A stretch of DNA of 64,000 bases, from positions 186,001 through 250,000 of the forward strand of contig NZ_JAHCDK010000001.1 of NCBI RefSeq assembly GCF_018413465.1, in the 5' to 3' direction. Position numbers and translations under genes: made by a program. Position 1 is the stretch's first letter; each line of letters begins with the position of its first letter. The stretch comes from Flavobacterium sp. CYK-55. Its GTDB lineage: Bacteria > Bacteroidota > Bacteroidia > Flavobacteriales > Flavobacteriaceae. Below are positions 34,206-43,390 of this stretch, piece by piece. The notes beneath the pieces are model-generated. The model saw only the letters and a program-made list of their open reading frames with translations. It was not told where the DNA came from and made no database searches.

Positions 34206-35234
34206 ATGGGATTTTTTGATTTCATGACCGAGGACATCGCGATTGACCTTGGAACCGCAAACACCCTCATCATCCACAATGATAAGGTTGTAATTGACAG
34301 CCCTTCAATTGTAGCCCGCGACCGAATCTCCGGAAAAATCATCGCCGTTGGTAAAGAAGCGAACATGATGCAAGGTAAAACCCATGAAAACATCAAAACC
34401 ATACGCCCACTCAAAGATGGGGTTATTGCTGACTTTGACGCTTCTGAAAAGATGATCAGCTTGTTTATCAAAAGCATTCCTGCCCTCAGAAAAAGAATGT
34501 TCACTCCTGCCCTGCGTATGGTGGTGTGCATTCCGTCTGGAATTACTGAAGTTGAGATGCGCGCCGTAAAAGAATCTTGCGAGCGCGTAAACGGAAAAGA
34601 AGTTTACCTCATTCACGAACCAATGGCAGCAGCGATTGGTATTGGCATTGACATCATGCAACCTAAAGGGAACATGATTGTTGATATTGGTGGTGGAACC
34701 ACTGAAATTGCCGTGATTGCTTTGGGCGGAATTGTTTGCGACAAATCAGTGAAGATTGCCGGTGACGTTTTTACCAACGACATCGTGTATTATATGCGTA
34801 CACAACACAACCTTTTTGTGGGTGAAAGCACTGCTGAAAAAATCAAAATTACCGTGGGCGCCGCTTTGGAGGATTTAGAAACACCACCAGATGAAATGTC
34901 GGTTCAAGGGCGTGACTTGCTGACTGGAAAACCAAAACAAGTAGATGTTTCTTACCGCGAAATTGCCAAAGCTTTGGACAAATCGATTCAGCGTATTGAA
35001 GATGCCGTAATGGAAACACTCTCACAAACTCCACCAGAGTTAGCCGCTGATATTTACAATACGGGTATTTTCTTGGCCGGCGGAGGATCTATGTTGCGCG
35101 GATTAGACAAACGCATCTCGCAAAAAACCGATTTGCCGGTATTCATTGCTGAAGATCCACTTAGAGCTGTTGTACGCGGTACCGGAATGGCGTTGAAAAA
35201 CATCCCTAAATTCAGAAGTATTTTAATCAAGTAA
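34206..35234 (+). CDS. mreB: rod shape-determining protein MreB
   Basis: This 342-residue actin homologue forms membrane-associated filaments that guide lateral-wall synthesis. The phosphate-1 loop AIDLGTANTLI, phosphate-2 loop IVDIGGGTTEIAVI and adenosine motif FLAGGGSMLRGLDKRI are intact. It opens the mreB-mreC-mreD-mrdA-rodA cluster, in the classic order, transcribed in one direction over 5.6 kb. Confidence 0.98.
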   Translation: MGFFDFMTEDIAIDLGTANTLIIHNDKVVIDSPSIVARDRISGKIIAVGKEANMMQGKTHENIKTIRPLKDGVIADFDASEKMISLFIKSIPALRKRMFTPALRMVVCIPSGITEVEMRAVKESCERVNGKEVYLIHEPMAAAIGIGIDIMQPKGNMIVDIGGGTTEIAVIALGGIVCDKSVKIAGDVFTNDIVYYMRTQHNLFVGESTAEKIKITVGAALEDLETPPDEMSVQGRDLLTGKPKQVDVSYREIAKALDKSIQRIEDAVMETLSQTPPELAADIYNTGIFLAGGGSMLRGLDKRISQKTDLPVFIAEDPLRAVVRGTGMALKNIPKFRSILIK

Positions 35235-35304
35235 ATCGCTCGAGTATCTAGTTGAGCCATAGATTCGGACATAAACCAAGTAGTCTCAAGTATACCCAAA
35301 GAAG

Positions 35305-36129
35305 ATGCAGCAAATATTTGTATTCATTTTTAAAAACAGCTATCGATTGCTGTTTTTGCTGCTTTTAGTGGTATCGTTGGTGTTTACGGTTCAATCGCAT
35401 TCTTATCACCGAAGCAAAGTGATTAGTTCTGCTAATTTCTTGAGCGGCGGGGTTTATGAACAAATCAATTCAACTCGAGAATATTTCAACCTTAAAAATG
35501 AAAACGAGCAACTTGCTCAAGAAAATGCAAGACTCAGAAGCTTATTGTTAAGCCTCAAAGACAGCAGTATTGCACCAAAAATTGATTCACTCAAAGGCGT
35601 TCGTCCGCAAGACATTATTGTTTCAAAAGTTATCCACAACTCGTATAATGTTTATGAAAACTATTTAACCATCAATAGCGGAAGCTCAGCCGGAGTAAAA
35701 CCTGATATGGGCGTTGTAAACAGTTCCGGAATTGTAGGTGTCGTTGACAAAACCTCAAAGAATTATGCAACAATAATCAGCATTTTGAACATAAAATCCC
35801 AAATCAATGCTAAGATCAAAAAATCTAATCATTTTGGCTCACTGATTTGGAATGGTAAAAACACCGGATTTGTTCAACTTATTGACGTACCGCGTTTGGC
35901 ATCGGTTCGCAAAGGAGACACGATTGTAACCGGTGGTCAATCGGTAATTTTCCCCGAAAATATTGGTATCGGAACCATCGATAAGATATATATTGACAAC
36001 GAAACCAATTACTACACGCTCAACGTAAAATTGTTCAATGATATGACCAACTTGGGTCATGTATATATCATTAAGAGTAAAGACCGTCAAGAAATTCAAG
36101 ATTTAGAAAGACGAAAAGAAGATGAATAG
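35305..36129 (+). CDS. mreC: rod shape-determining protein MreC
   Basis: This 274-residue bitopic protein has one N-terminal membrane helix (about 10-30), a coiled-coil segment (about 60-90; LKNENEQLAQENARLRSLLL) and the periplasmic MreC beta domain (about 110-260). It links MreB to the periplasmic wall synthases. The 3' end overlaps mreD by 8 bp. Confidence 0.95.
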   Translation: MQQIFVFIFKNSYRLLFLLLLVVSLVFTVQSHSYHRSKVISSANFLSGGVYEQINSTREYFNLKNENEQLAQENARLRSLLLSLKDSSIAPKIDSLKGVRPQDIIVSKVIHNSYNVYENYLTINSGSSAGVKPDMGVVNSSGIVGVVDKTSKNYATIISILNIKSQINAKIKKSNHFGSLIWNGKNTGFVQLIDVPRLASVRKGDTIVTGGQSVIFPENIGIGTIDKIYIDNETNYYTLNVKLFNDMTNLGHVYIIKSKDRQEIQDLERRKEDE

Positions 36130-36628
36130 TGCCGTATTACTCAATATTGCCCGTTTTATTCTGCTTTTAGCGGCTCAGATTCTCATCTTCAACAATATGG
36201 ATTTTCTGGGCTACATCAACCCATATCCGTATATTTTGTTCATCATTTTATATCCGGTAAACGGCAATAAAATTGGGTTGTTGTTATCAAGTTTCTTACT
36301 CGGCTTGATACTAGATATGTTCTGCAATTCTGGCGGGGTTCATGCAGCGGCTTCGATTATTTTAGCCTATTACCGACCGTATATTTTTAAATTTTCGTTT
36401 GGGTTGAGTTATGAATATCAAACCGTAAAACTCAACGATACACTAACACCAGAACGCTTTTCTTTTTTGCTTATAGCTGTAGTTTTACATCACTTTGTTT
36501 TGTTTTTACTCGAAGTTTTTAGACTCAATTTCATCTTTGAAATTATACTTAAAACCATAGTCAGCACTCTTTTTACCTTACTGATGTGTATTCTGATTAT
36601 TTACCTGATTAAGCCCAGCAGAAGATGA
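36122..36628 (+). CDS. mreD: rod shape-determining protein MreD
   Basis: This 168-residue protein has five or six hydrophobic helices and no large soluble region, the MreD pattern. Sequence conservation in this family is low, so position between mreC and mrdA (overlaps of 8 and 4 bp) carries much of the assignment. Confidence 0.92.
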   Translation: MNSAVLLNIARFILLLAAQILIFNNMDFLGYINPYPYILFIILYPVNGNKIGLLLSSFLLGLILDMFCNSGGVHAAASIILAYYRPYIFKFSFGLSYEYQTVKLNDTLTPERFSFLLIAVVLHHFVLFLLEVFRLNFIFEIILKTIVSTLFTLLMCILIIYLIKPSRR

Positions 36629-38544
36629 GAAAAGTACTATTGCCAACGGTCATTATTATCGGAGCAATATTGTTGGTGTTGCGGCTTTTTTACTTGCAAA
36701 TTATCGACGATTCATTCAAGCTTAAATCAGACAACAATGCCATTAAAATACAATATGATTATCCGGAACGCGGCTATATTTATGACCGCACCGGAAAATT
36801 GCTTGTAGCCAATCAACCTTCGTACGATATCATGGTTATTCCAAAAGATATCAAAAACTTAGATACGATTGAATTTTGCAAATTACTCAACATTACCAAA
36901 GCTGATTTTATTAAAATAGTCAATAAGGCCAAAGTATATAGCCCACGACTTCCGTCGGTTTTTTTACCTCAACTCAATAAATTAGAATTTGCCGCTTTTC
37001 AAGAAAAAATCAGAAAATTTGAAGGTTTCTATATCCAAAAGCGTTCATTGCGAGATTATCAGGTAAAGTTTGGAGCTAATGTTTTTGGTTTTATTACCCA
37101 AGTCAACGAACGAATCATTGAGAAAAATCCCTACTACAATAGCGGCGATTTAATTGGTAAACAAGGTGTTGAAGAAAGTTATGAAAATATTCTCCGTGGT
37201 GTAAAAGGAGTAAAATATATTCTCAAAGACAAATTCAACCGCGAAATTGGCCCGTATAAAGAAGGTAAATACGATACAATTTCTGTACAAGGAAAAGATA
37301 TTCATTTGAGTATTGACGCCGAATTACAACAATACGGCGAAGAATTGATGATCAACAAACGCGGAGGTATCGTGGCCATTGAACCCAAAACCGGAGAAAT
37401 TCTAGCATTGGTCACTGCGCCATCGTATGATCCGGCTATTTTGGTAGGCAGACAGCGTTCAAAAAACTATACGATGCTTTATCGGGATTCAATTGCTAAG
37501 CCTCTATATGACCGGGGCTTACTGGCTGAGTATCCGCCTGGCTCACCATTTAAAATCTTAACAGGACTCATTGGCCTGCAAGAAGGTGTTATTGATGAGC
37601 AAACGACCGTTTTTTGTAATCATGGATTTAGCTATGCCCGCGGAAGATTTATGCGATGTCACTGCCACGGCGGCGCTCAACAGTTACACCGCGGAATTTA
37701 TGAATCATGCAACGCATATTTTGGAACGGTTTACTTAAAAACCATCAATAAATATTTACGCCCGGCTGACGGTGTTGATGTTTGGAGTCGTCATTTAAAA
37801 AGCTTCGGATTGGGCGAATTTATGGGCTATGATTTACCAACCGGCCGACGCGGAAAAGCACCGACTTCTAAAACCTACAAGCGTATTTATCCCAATGGAG
37901 GCTGGAAGGCCACAGCTATCGTATCAAACTCAATTGGACAAGGTGAAGTGTTGATGACCCCAATTCAATTGGCCAATATGATGGCAACAGTTGCAAATCG
38001 AGGATATTATTACACCCCACATATCATTAAAAGCATCAAAGGCGAACCGATTGATAAAAAATACAGAACCAAACATGTAACCACCATTGATCGTAAATAT
38101 TTTGAACCCGTAATTGAAGGGCTATATGATGTTTATAACTTAGGAACGGCACATGCGCTACAAGTTGAAGGCATTCAAATTTGCGGAAAAACAGGAACTG
38201 CAGAGAATTACACCAAAATAAACGGCAAACGCGTCAAACTTCAAGATCACTCAATTTTTGTAGCATTTGCTCCCAAAGACAATCCAAAAATTGCCATTGC
38301 TGTTTTGGTAGAAAACGGTTATTGGGGCGCACGCTGGGCCGGACCAATCGCAAGTTTGATGATTGAAAAATACATTAAGAAAAAAATTACACGTACCGAT
38401 CTTGAAAAACGAATGTTTGAAGGAAGTTTACAAGGTGAATATGCCAAATATACCGGACGAAAAGAGACCGATACTTTGTTGTTAAAAAAACCAGAGGTTA
38501 CAGAAAAACAAGCTGATTCTCCAGAAGAGGCAACTGAAAATTAA
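36625..38544 (+). CDS. mrdA: penicillin-binding protein 2 (peptidoglycan transpeptidase)
   Basis: This 639-residue class B PBP has an N-terminal anchor (about 5-22), a dimerisation/pedestal domain (about 45-215) and a transpeptidase domain. Catalytic motifs are SxxK in PPGSPFKIL (usually PGSTFK), SxN as SCN in YESCNAYFGTVY and KTG in CGKTGTAEN. It crosslinks lateral-wall peptidoglycan with RodA, encoded next. A charged, probably disordered tail follows the domain. The start overlaps mreD by 4 bp. Confidence 0.96.
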   Translation: MRKVLLPTVIIIGAILLVLRLFYLQIIDDSFKLKSDNNAIKIQYDYPERGYIYDRTGKLLVANQPSYDIMVIPKDIKNLDTIEFCKLLNITKADFIKIVNKAKVYSPRLPSVFLPQLNKLEFAAFQEKIRKFEGFYIQKRSLRDYQVKFGANVFGFITQVNERIIEKNPYYNSGDLIGKQGVEESYENILRGVKGVKYILKDKFNREIGPYKEGKYDTISVQGKDIHLSIDAELQQYGEELMINKRGGIVAIEPKTGEILALVTAPSYDPAILVGRQRSKNYTMLYRDSIAKPLYDRGLLAEYPPGSPFKILTGLIGLQEGVIDEQTTVFCNHGFSYARGRFMRCHCHGGAQQLHRGIYESCNAYFGTVYLKTINKYLRPADGVDVWSRHLKSFGLGEFMGYDLPTGRRGKAPTSKTYKRIYPNGGWKATAIVSNSIGQGEVLMTPIQLANMMATVANRGYYYTPHIIKSIKGEPIDKKYRTKHVTTIDRKYFEPVIEGLYDVYNLGTAHALQVEGIQICGKTGTAENYTKINGKRVKLQDHSIFVAFAPKDNPKIAIAVLVENGYWGARWAGPIASLMIEKYIKKKITRTDLEKRMFEGSLQGEYAKYTGRKETDTLLLKKPEVTEKQADSPEEATEN

Positions 38545-38549
38545 TTTAA

Positions 38550-39806
38550 ATGAAAAACCAAAGCGTAACCAACAACCTCGATTGGATGAGTGTTTTCATC
38601 TACATGATCTTGGTCATTATGGGCTGGCTGAATATCTATTCGTCATCGCTTTCGTTATCTGATGACAATTATATCTTAGACCTCTCTCAGTTTTATGGCA
38701 AGCAATTATTTAGCATCGCTTTGGCCATACCGCTCATTTTTATTGTATTATCTGTTGAAGGAAAATTTTACGAGAAGTTTTCAAGCGTCATATATATCAT
38801 TGGATTATTTGCTTTGGCAGGTTTATTTGTATTTGGAAAAACGGTTAAAGGACAAGCCAATTGGTATTCATTCGGATCTTTTGGTTTACAACCTTCAGAA
38901 TTTGTAAAGGCTGCTACATCACTGGCATTAGCAAAATATCTAAGCGATGTACAGGTAAACCTTAAAGACACCAACCGACAAATTCAAGCATTAGCTATCA
39001 TTTTTGTGCCGGTTATTTTGATTGCGGTACATGACCCAGGAAGTGCGCTCATTTTCATGTCTTTGTTTTTTGTTTTATATCGAGAAGGCCTTCCTCCTTG
39101 GTATTTATGGACAGGCTTTATTGCCATCATTTTGTTTGTTATGGCACTTTTATTTAAGCCATGGGCAGTTGTACTCATTGCAGCGGTGGTTATTACACTA
39201 TATTATTTTAGAAGCAGAATAGTTGATCGAAACATCATTGCAAGTGCTATTGTTTTGGTCATGATTACAGGTTTTGTTTTCTCGGTAGATTATGTGTTCG
39301 AATCGGTTTTCAAACAACATCACCGCGATCGATTTAATATTTTGCTTGGAAAAGAAGTCGATATGAAAGGTATTGGTTATAATACCAACCAATCTGAAAT
39401 TGCTATTGGTTCTGGCGGATGGTTTGGCAAAGGTTTTCTTGAAGGTACACAAACCAAAGGCGGTTTTGTTCCAGAACAACATACCGATTATATTTTTACC
39501 ACCGTAGGAGAAGAATGGGGTTTTTTAGGCTCTTTGGTGGTTATTGGCCTTTTTATCGGATTGATTTTTAGAATTATATACTTGGCCGAACGACAAAAAA
39601 CCAAGTTCAGCAGAGTTTATGGTTATTGTGTAGCTTGTATTTTGTTCATTCACTTTTTTGTCAACATTGCCATGGTGGCCGGAATATTTCCAACTATAGG
39701 GGTTCCTTTGCCTTTCTTTTCTTATGGTGGATCGGGGCTTTGGGGCTTTACCATTTTGCTGTTTATCTTTTTAAAGATGGATGCTAATAAGGTAAACGAA
39801 TGGTAA
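38550..39806 (+). CDS. rodA: rod shape-determining protein RodA (SEDS glycosyltransferase)
   Basis: This 418-residue SEDS-family protein has about ten membrane helices. It polymerises lipid II into glycan strands as partner of PBP2. The family-typical FGSFGLQPSEFVKAATSLALAKYL and PFFSYGGSGLWGFTILL segments are present, as is a large periplasmic loop with the conserved EQHTDYIFTTVGEEWGF. It is the last gene of the mre operon, and a hairpin at 39822-39843 follows. Confidence 0.96.
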   Translation: MKNQSVTNNLDWMSVFIYMILVIMGWLNIYSSSLSLSDDNYILDLSQFYGKQLFSIALAIPLIFIVLSVEGKFYEKFSSVIYIIGLFALAGLFVFGKTVKGQANWYSFGSFGLQPSEFVKAATSLALAKYLSDVQVNLKDTNRQIQALAIIFVPVILIAVHDPGSALIFMSLFFVLYREGLPPWYLWTGFIAIILFVMALLFKPWAVVLIAAVVITLYYFRSRIVDRNIIASAIVLVMITGFVFSVDYVFESVFKQHHRDRFNILLGKEVDMKGIGYNTNQSEIAIGSGGWFGKGFLEGTQTKGGFVPEQHTDYIFTTVGEEWGFLGSLVVIGLFIGLIFRIIYLAERQKTKFSRVYGYCVACILFIHFFVNIAMVAGIFPTIGVPLPFFSYGGSGLWGFTILLFIFLKMDANKVNEW

Positions 39807-39821
39807 GTAAAAAGCATAAAA

Positions 39822-39843
39822 AAAGCCTCTTGTTCGAGGCTTT
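39822..39843. terminator. terminator between rodA and the tail-specific protease gene
   Basis: AAAGCCTC and GAGGCTTT form a perfect 8-bp stem with a 6-nt loop. On the minus strand seven T residues follow, a strong terminator for the protease gene. On the plus strand the T-run is weak but may still serve rodA. Confidence 0.8.
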
Positions 39844-39847
39844 GTAA

Positions 39848-42070
39848 TTATGATTTAATCGGTTCCTTCTTGATTTTCGTCACCACCTTTTTACCAGCGT
39901 TTTTGGGTTGCAAATCATCGAGTACATTCAGCGCTTCTTCAACATAAATATCTTTTGACAAGCTTTCATGCCATCTTTCACGTTTTTCTTTAAGCGATGA
40001 ATCAGTCTTCATGGCTTCTTGCTCATAAGAAAGCGACTTGAACTCTAAACTATTTTTGTAATCAGCAATTGATTTATACTTTTTAGCTTTTTCTTCAATG
40101 GCTTTTTGCTCAGCTTTGAACTGATCAATGTTTAAATTGTATACACTTTCTTTGTTTCGCTGATCAATCCATTGTGCGTTTTCATCAATAAGTTTGAATT
40201 TCGGATTTTCTGCAATACGTTTTTTACTATTGTCAATCGCAGCATCAAAATTGCTTTGCTTATCCCAGAATTTAAACTCAGACGGATCGATTTTGTCCCA
40301 AGGCATTGCATTGTCAATATCACGTTCACCCATTTTAAGGTAAGAATAACGATCCGGAATAGCTACATCACTACTTACGCCTTCTAATTGAGTTGAACCC
40401 CCTGTAATTCTGTAAAATTTCTGTGTAGTGGTTTTTAGTGCTCCCAAATCGCCAACATTGCTTCCGCGAACGAATTGATTGAGGTCAATTACATTTTGAA
40501 CTGTTCCTTTTCCGTAGGATTGTTTGCTTCCGATTACAATTCCTCGGCGGTAATCTTGCATAGCTGCAGCAAAAATCTCAGAAGCCGAAGCCGAGAAACT
40601 ATTTTGCATCACCACAAGCGGACCATCCCATTGAATGCGTTTATCACGATCATATAAAACTTCTTTTTTGCGACCCGCTGATTTAATCTGAACTACCGGA
40701 CCTTCTTCAATAAACAAACCGGCTATGTCAACAACGGTTTTGAGCGATCCGCCACCGTTATCGCGTAAATCCATTACGATTCCCTGAACACCTTCGTTTT
40801 TTAAACGTTCAACTTCTTGAGCTACATCTTTTCCGGCATCACGGCTGTCGTTGTTTTCAAAATCAATATAGAATTTAGGTAAATAAATAATTCCGTACTT
40901 AACACCATTACGCTCAACTACGCTTGATTTAGCATAGGTTTCTTCGATTTCAACAATATCGCGAATGATGGAAATAATCTTAATGGTTCCGTCGACTTTT
41001 TTAACCGTCAAACGAACTTCGGTTCCTTTCGGGCCTTTGATTTTTTTGACCACATCATCCAAATGCATTCCGCCAACATCAACCGGTTCTTGGTTGCCTT
41101 GTGCTACTTTAAGAATGATATCACCAGCCTCTAGTTCTTTACCACGCCAAGCCGGGCCGCCTGAAATGAGTTCAGAAATTTCAGTGTAGTCATTTTTCTT
41201 TTGCAAACGAGCACCGATTCCTTCAAGTTTACCGCTCATGCTCACATCAAAACGCTCTTTTTCATCGGGCGGAAAGTAATTGGTGTGTGGGTCAAAACGC
41301 GTAGCAACGGCATTGACATAAACTGAAAACCAGTCGTTACGATCTAAATCGTTGATGAAGTCAAAATATTCGTTGAGTGATTTGAGTGAACTTTCACGCG
41401 TTTCTTTTTCAAGTTGTTCAAATGATTTAGGCGCTTCAGGCTTTTCATCTGCTTTTTTCTCAAATGCTTTTTCTTTTGACTTATCGTCAGATTTAACACC
41501 GTTTTTCAAATCTTCTTGCATTTTGAGTTTGTCGGTGAGTGATGAAAGTGTTGAAAGCTTGATTTGTTTACGCCATTTTTCTTTAAGTTCATCGGTGTTT
41601 TTGGCATACGGAAGCTTCTCGTAATTGGTATTGAATTCTTCCTTTACGTTGTAGTCAAAAGGTTTGGCTAAAATATCTTTGTAAAAACCTTTGCTCTCAG
41701 AAATGCGTTTCATCAAACGGTCATAAGTCAAATCAAAAAACGCAAGATCTTTATTTTTGATCTGATCGTCTAATTGCGTCTCGTATTTAGCAAATTCATC
41801 AATATCAGATTGAATAAAAAAGCGTTTTGACGGATCAAGCGCTTCAATGTAATCTTTGTAGATTCCTTTAGAGAAATTATCATCCATAGCTGCCGGATCA
41901 TAGTGCCCGCGCTCAATAACAAACGTGAGCAATTCGAGCAACATTTTGTCTTTTTCAGGGTCGTTTGGAGACTTAAAAACTCCTTTAAACGCAAACAAGC
42001 CAACAGATAAAAACAATACGGCCAATAATACTTTGAAATTTCTTTTCATAAATTCAATTAAGCGGTTCAT
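39848..42070 (-). CDS. carboxy-terminal processing (tail-specific) protease, Prc/CtpA type
   Basis: This 740-residue S41 protease has an N-terminal membrane/signal segment (an ATG at 42049 is an alternative start), an N-terminal helical domain, a PDZ domain (about 250-340), the S41 core and a C-terminal DUF3340-like region typical of long Prc proteins. The catalytic serine is in NSFSASASEIFAA (about residue 492) and the general-base lysine is in SYGKGTVQN (about 519). Prc proteases degrade or process periplasmic proteins, including envelope lipoproteins and cell-wall hydrolase regulators. Confidence 0.94.
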   Translation of the reverse strand: MNRLIEFMKRNFKVLLAVLFLSVGLFAFKGVFKSPNDPEKDKMLLELLTFVIERGHYDPAAMDDNFSKGIYKDYIEALDPSKRFFIQSDIDEFAKYETQLDDQIKNKDLAFFDLTYDRLMKRISESKGFYKDILAKPFDYNVKEEFNTNYEKLPYAKNTDELKEKWRKQIKLSTLSSLTDKLKMQEDLKNGVKSDDKSKEKAFEKKADEKPEAPKSFEQLEKETRESSLKSLNEYFDFINDLDRNDWFSVYVNAVATRFDPHTNYFPPDEKERFDVSMSGKLEGIGARLQKKNDYTEISELISGGPAWRGKELEAGDIILKVAQGNQEPVDVGGMHLDDVVKKIKGPKGTEVRLTVKKVDGTIKIISIIRDIVEIEETYAKSSVVERNGVKYGIIYLPKFYIDFENNDSRDAGKDVAQEVERLKNEGVQGIVMDLRDNGGGSLKTVVDIAGLFIEEGPVVQIKSAGRKKEVLYDRDKRIQWDGPLVVMQNSFSASASEIFAAAMQDYRRGIVIGSKQSYGKGTVQNVIDLNQFVRGSNVGDLGALKTTTQKFYRITGGSTQLEGVSSDVAIPDRYSYLKMGERDIDNAMPWDKIDPSEFKFWDKQSNFDAAIDNSKKRIAENPKFKLIDENAQWIDQRNKESVYNLNIDQFKAEQKAIEEKAKKYKSIADYKNSLEFKSLSYEQEAMKTDSSLKEKRERWHESLSKDIYVEEALNVLDDLQPKNAGKKVVTKIKKEPIKS

Positions 42071-42174
42071 TAAATTTTTTGGTCTAAATTAAGCAAAAAC
42101 CCAAGTGGTGCTTGATTCAGGGGGCTAATTTTTTGTTAAAGATGCTAATGTAACAACTTCCTGTTAAAAATGAT

Positions 42175-42182
42175 TATTTTTG
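42175..42182 (+). promoter_or_regulatory. possible -7 promoter element upstream of surE (TATTTTTG)
   Basis: A TAnnTTTG match followed by GCGGGATTAT. It lies 148 bp before the surE ATG. If used, the transcript leader would include the structured repeat at 42229-42311. Confidence 0.4.
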
Positions 42183-42228
42183 CGGGATTATTTGGCATAA
42201 CAGTTATGTTCATATACGCCGTTGGCCC

Positions 42229-42311
42229 TAGCCCTGATGGAAGCGGCAGCCTTTGTGCGGTTTGCAAAACCGAACAAAGCTACAGCGGACAGCAGGAATA
42301 GCTTCTAAAAA
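42229..42311 (+). repeat. structured intergenic repeat, family 1 copy D (Flavo-1-like)
   Basis: About 83 bp, TAGCCCTGAT...GGAATAGCTTC, with arms GCAGCCTTTGT and ACAAAGCTACAGC, and an inner hairpin GCGGTTTTGC-like loop (CGGTTTGCAAAACCG is a perfect small hairpin). It lies in the divergent gap between the protease gene and surE, possibly within the surE leader. Orientation is the same as the other three copies. Confidence 0.65.
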
Positions 42312-42330
42312 AATAAATCAACTATAATTC

Positions 42331-43119
42331 ATGAAGAAACCTTTGATTCTGGTAACCAATGACGATGGAATCACGGCTCCGGGTATTCGCGCTTTAATTG
42401 AAGTGGTCAGTGCTTTGGGCGAAGTGGTTGTTGTGGCTCCCGATAAACCGCAGAGTGCGATGGGACATGCCATAACGGTCAATAATACCTTGTATTTAAA
42501 CCGTCATTCTACAGCAGATGCAGTCATTTCTGAATATAGTTGTTCGGGCACACCGGTAGATTGTGTGAAATTGGCCGTGAATGAATTGCTCAAACGCAAA
42601 CCGGATTTATGTGTTTCGGGTATTAACCACGGGTCAAACGCATCAATCAATGTGATTTATTCCGGAACGATGAGTGCCGCAGTTGAAGCGGGTATTGAGG
42701 GTATTCCGGCCATCGGTTTTTCATTAGACGATTTTAGCTGGAACGCTAATTTTGAGCCTATTAAAAGTTATGTAAAGAATATTGTTGAACACACTTTGAA
42801 AAATGGTTTACCAAGTGGTGTGGTGCTCAATGTGAATTTCCCGAAATGTGCACAAACAGAGATCAAAGGCGTTAAAATTTGTCGACAAGCCCAAGCTCAA
42901 TGGATAGAAAAGTTTGACAAAAGAACCTCGCCGATGGGTAAAGATTACTATTGGCTCACCGGTGAGTTTGTCAATCAAGACAGCGGCCAAGATACTGATA
43001 TTTGGGCATTAGAAAATCATTTTGTATCGGTGGTTCCGGTGCAATTTGATTTGACGGCTCATCATGCATTGGCGCAACTCAACACGTGGAATTTAAACCA
43101 AAGAAAAAATGAAGAATAA
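42331..43119 (+). CDS. surE: 5'/3'-nucleotidase SurE
   Basis: This 262-residue metal-dependent phosphatase hydrolyses nucleoside monophosphates. The N-terminal metal-binding NDDGITAPGIRAL (Asp-Asp pair) and the SGTPVDCVKLA and SGINHGSNASINVIYSGTMSAAVEA motifs are intact. It is followed by a small membrane-protein gene overlapping by 11 bp and then lpxB, an arrangement I associate with flavobacteria. Confidence 0.96.
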   Translation: MKKPLILVTNDDGITAPGIRALIEVVSALGEVVVVAPDKPQSAMGHAITVNNTLYLNRHSTADAVISEYSCSGTPVDCVKLAVNELLKRKPDLCVSGINHGSNASINVIYSGTMSAAVEAGIEGIPAIGFSLDDFSWNANFEPIKSYVKNIVEHTLKNGLPSGVVLNVNFPKCAQTEIKGVKICRQAQAQWIEKFDKRTSPMGKDYYWLTGEFVNQDSGQDTDIWALENHFVSVVPVQFDLTAHHALAQLNTWNLNQRKNEE

Positions 43120-43381
43120 AGATTTGATGATTGGGGTTTTGCTGGCTCTTCTGACTACTTTTTTGGGAACTTTCTTGTTTATAAAATTATTTACCGACAT
43201 GGGGTATTTAACGGGCATGCATTTGTATAAAGAGCAAGGTATGTTGGGTAAAATTCTCACTTTGGGAGCCATTTTGAATATAATCTTATTTTATTTTTTG
43301 ATCAAAAAAGACCGCGAAGAAATATCACAAGGCGTGATTTTGGGTCTGATTATTATTACTGTGGTCACACTATTTTTATAA
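43109..43381 (+). CDS. small membrane protein, unknown, between surE and lpxB
   Basis: This 90-residue protein has three predicted membrane helices (about 7-28, 48-66 and 74-90) and a short Lys-Asp-Arg-Glu cytoplasmic loop. The start overlaps the surE 3' end by 11 bp and lpxB begins 9 bp after its stop, so it is embedded in an operon. I do not recognise a family; a link to lipid A or envelope metabolism is only suggested by position. Confidence 0.8.
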   Translation: MKNKDLMIGVLLALLTTFLGTFLFIKLFTDMGYLTGMHLYKEQGMLGKILTLGAILNIILFYFLIKKDREEISQGVILGLIIITVVTLFL

Positions 43382-43390
43382 GCTAAACTC

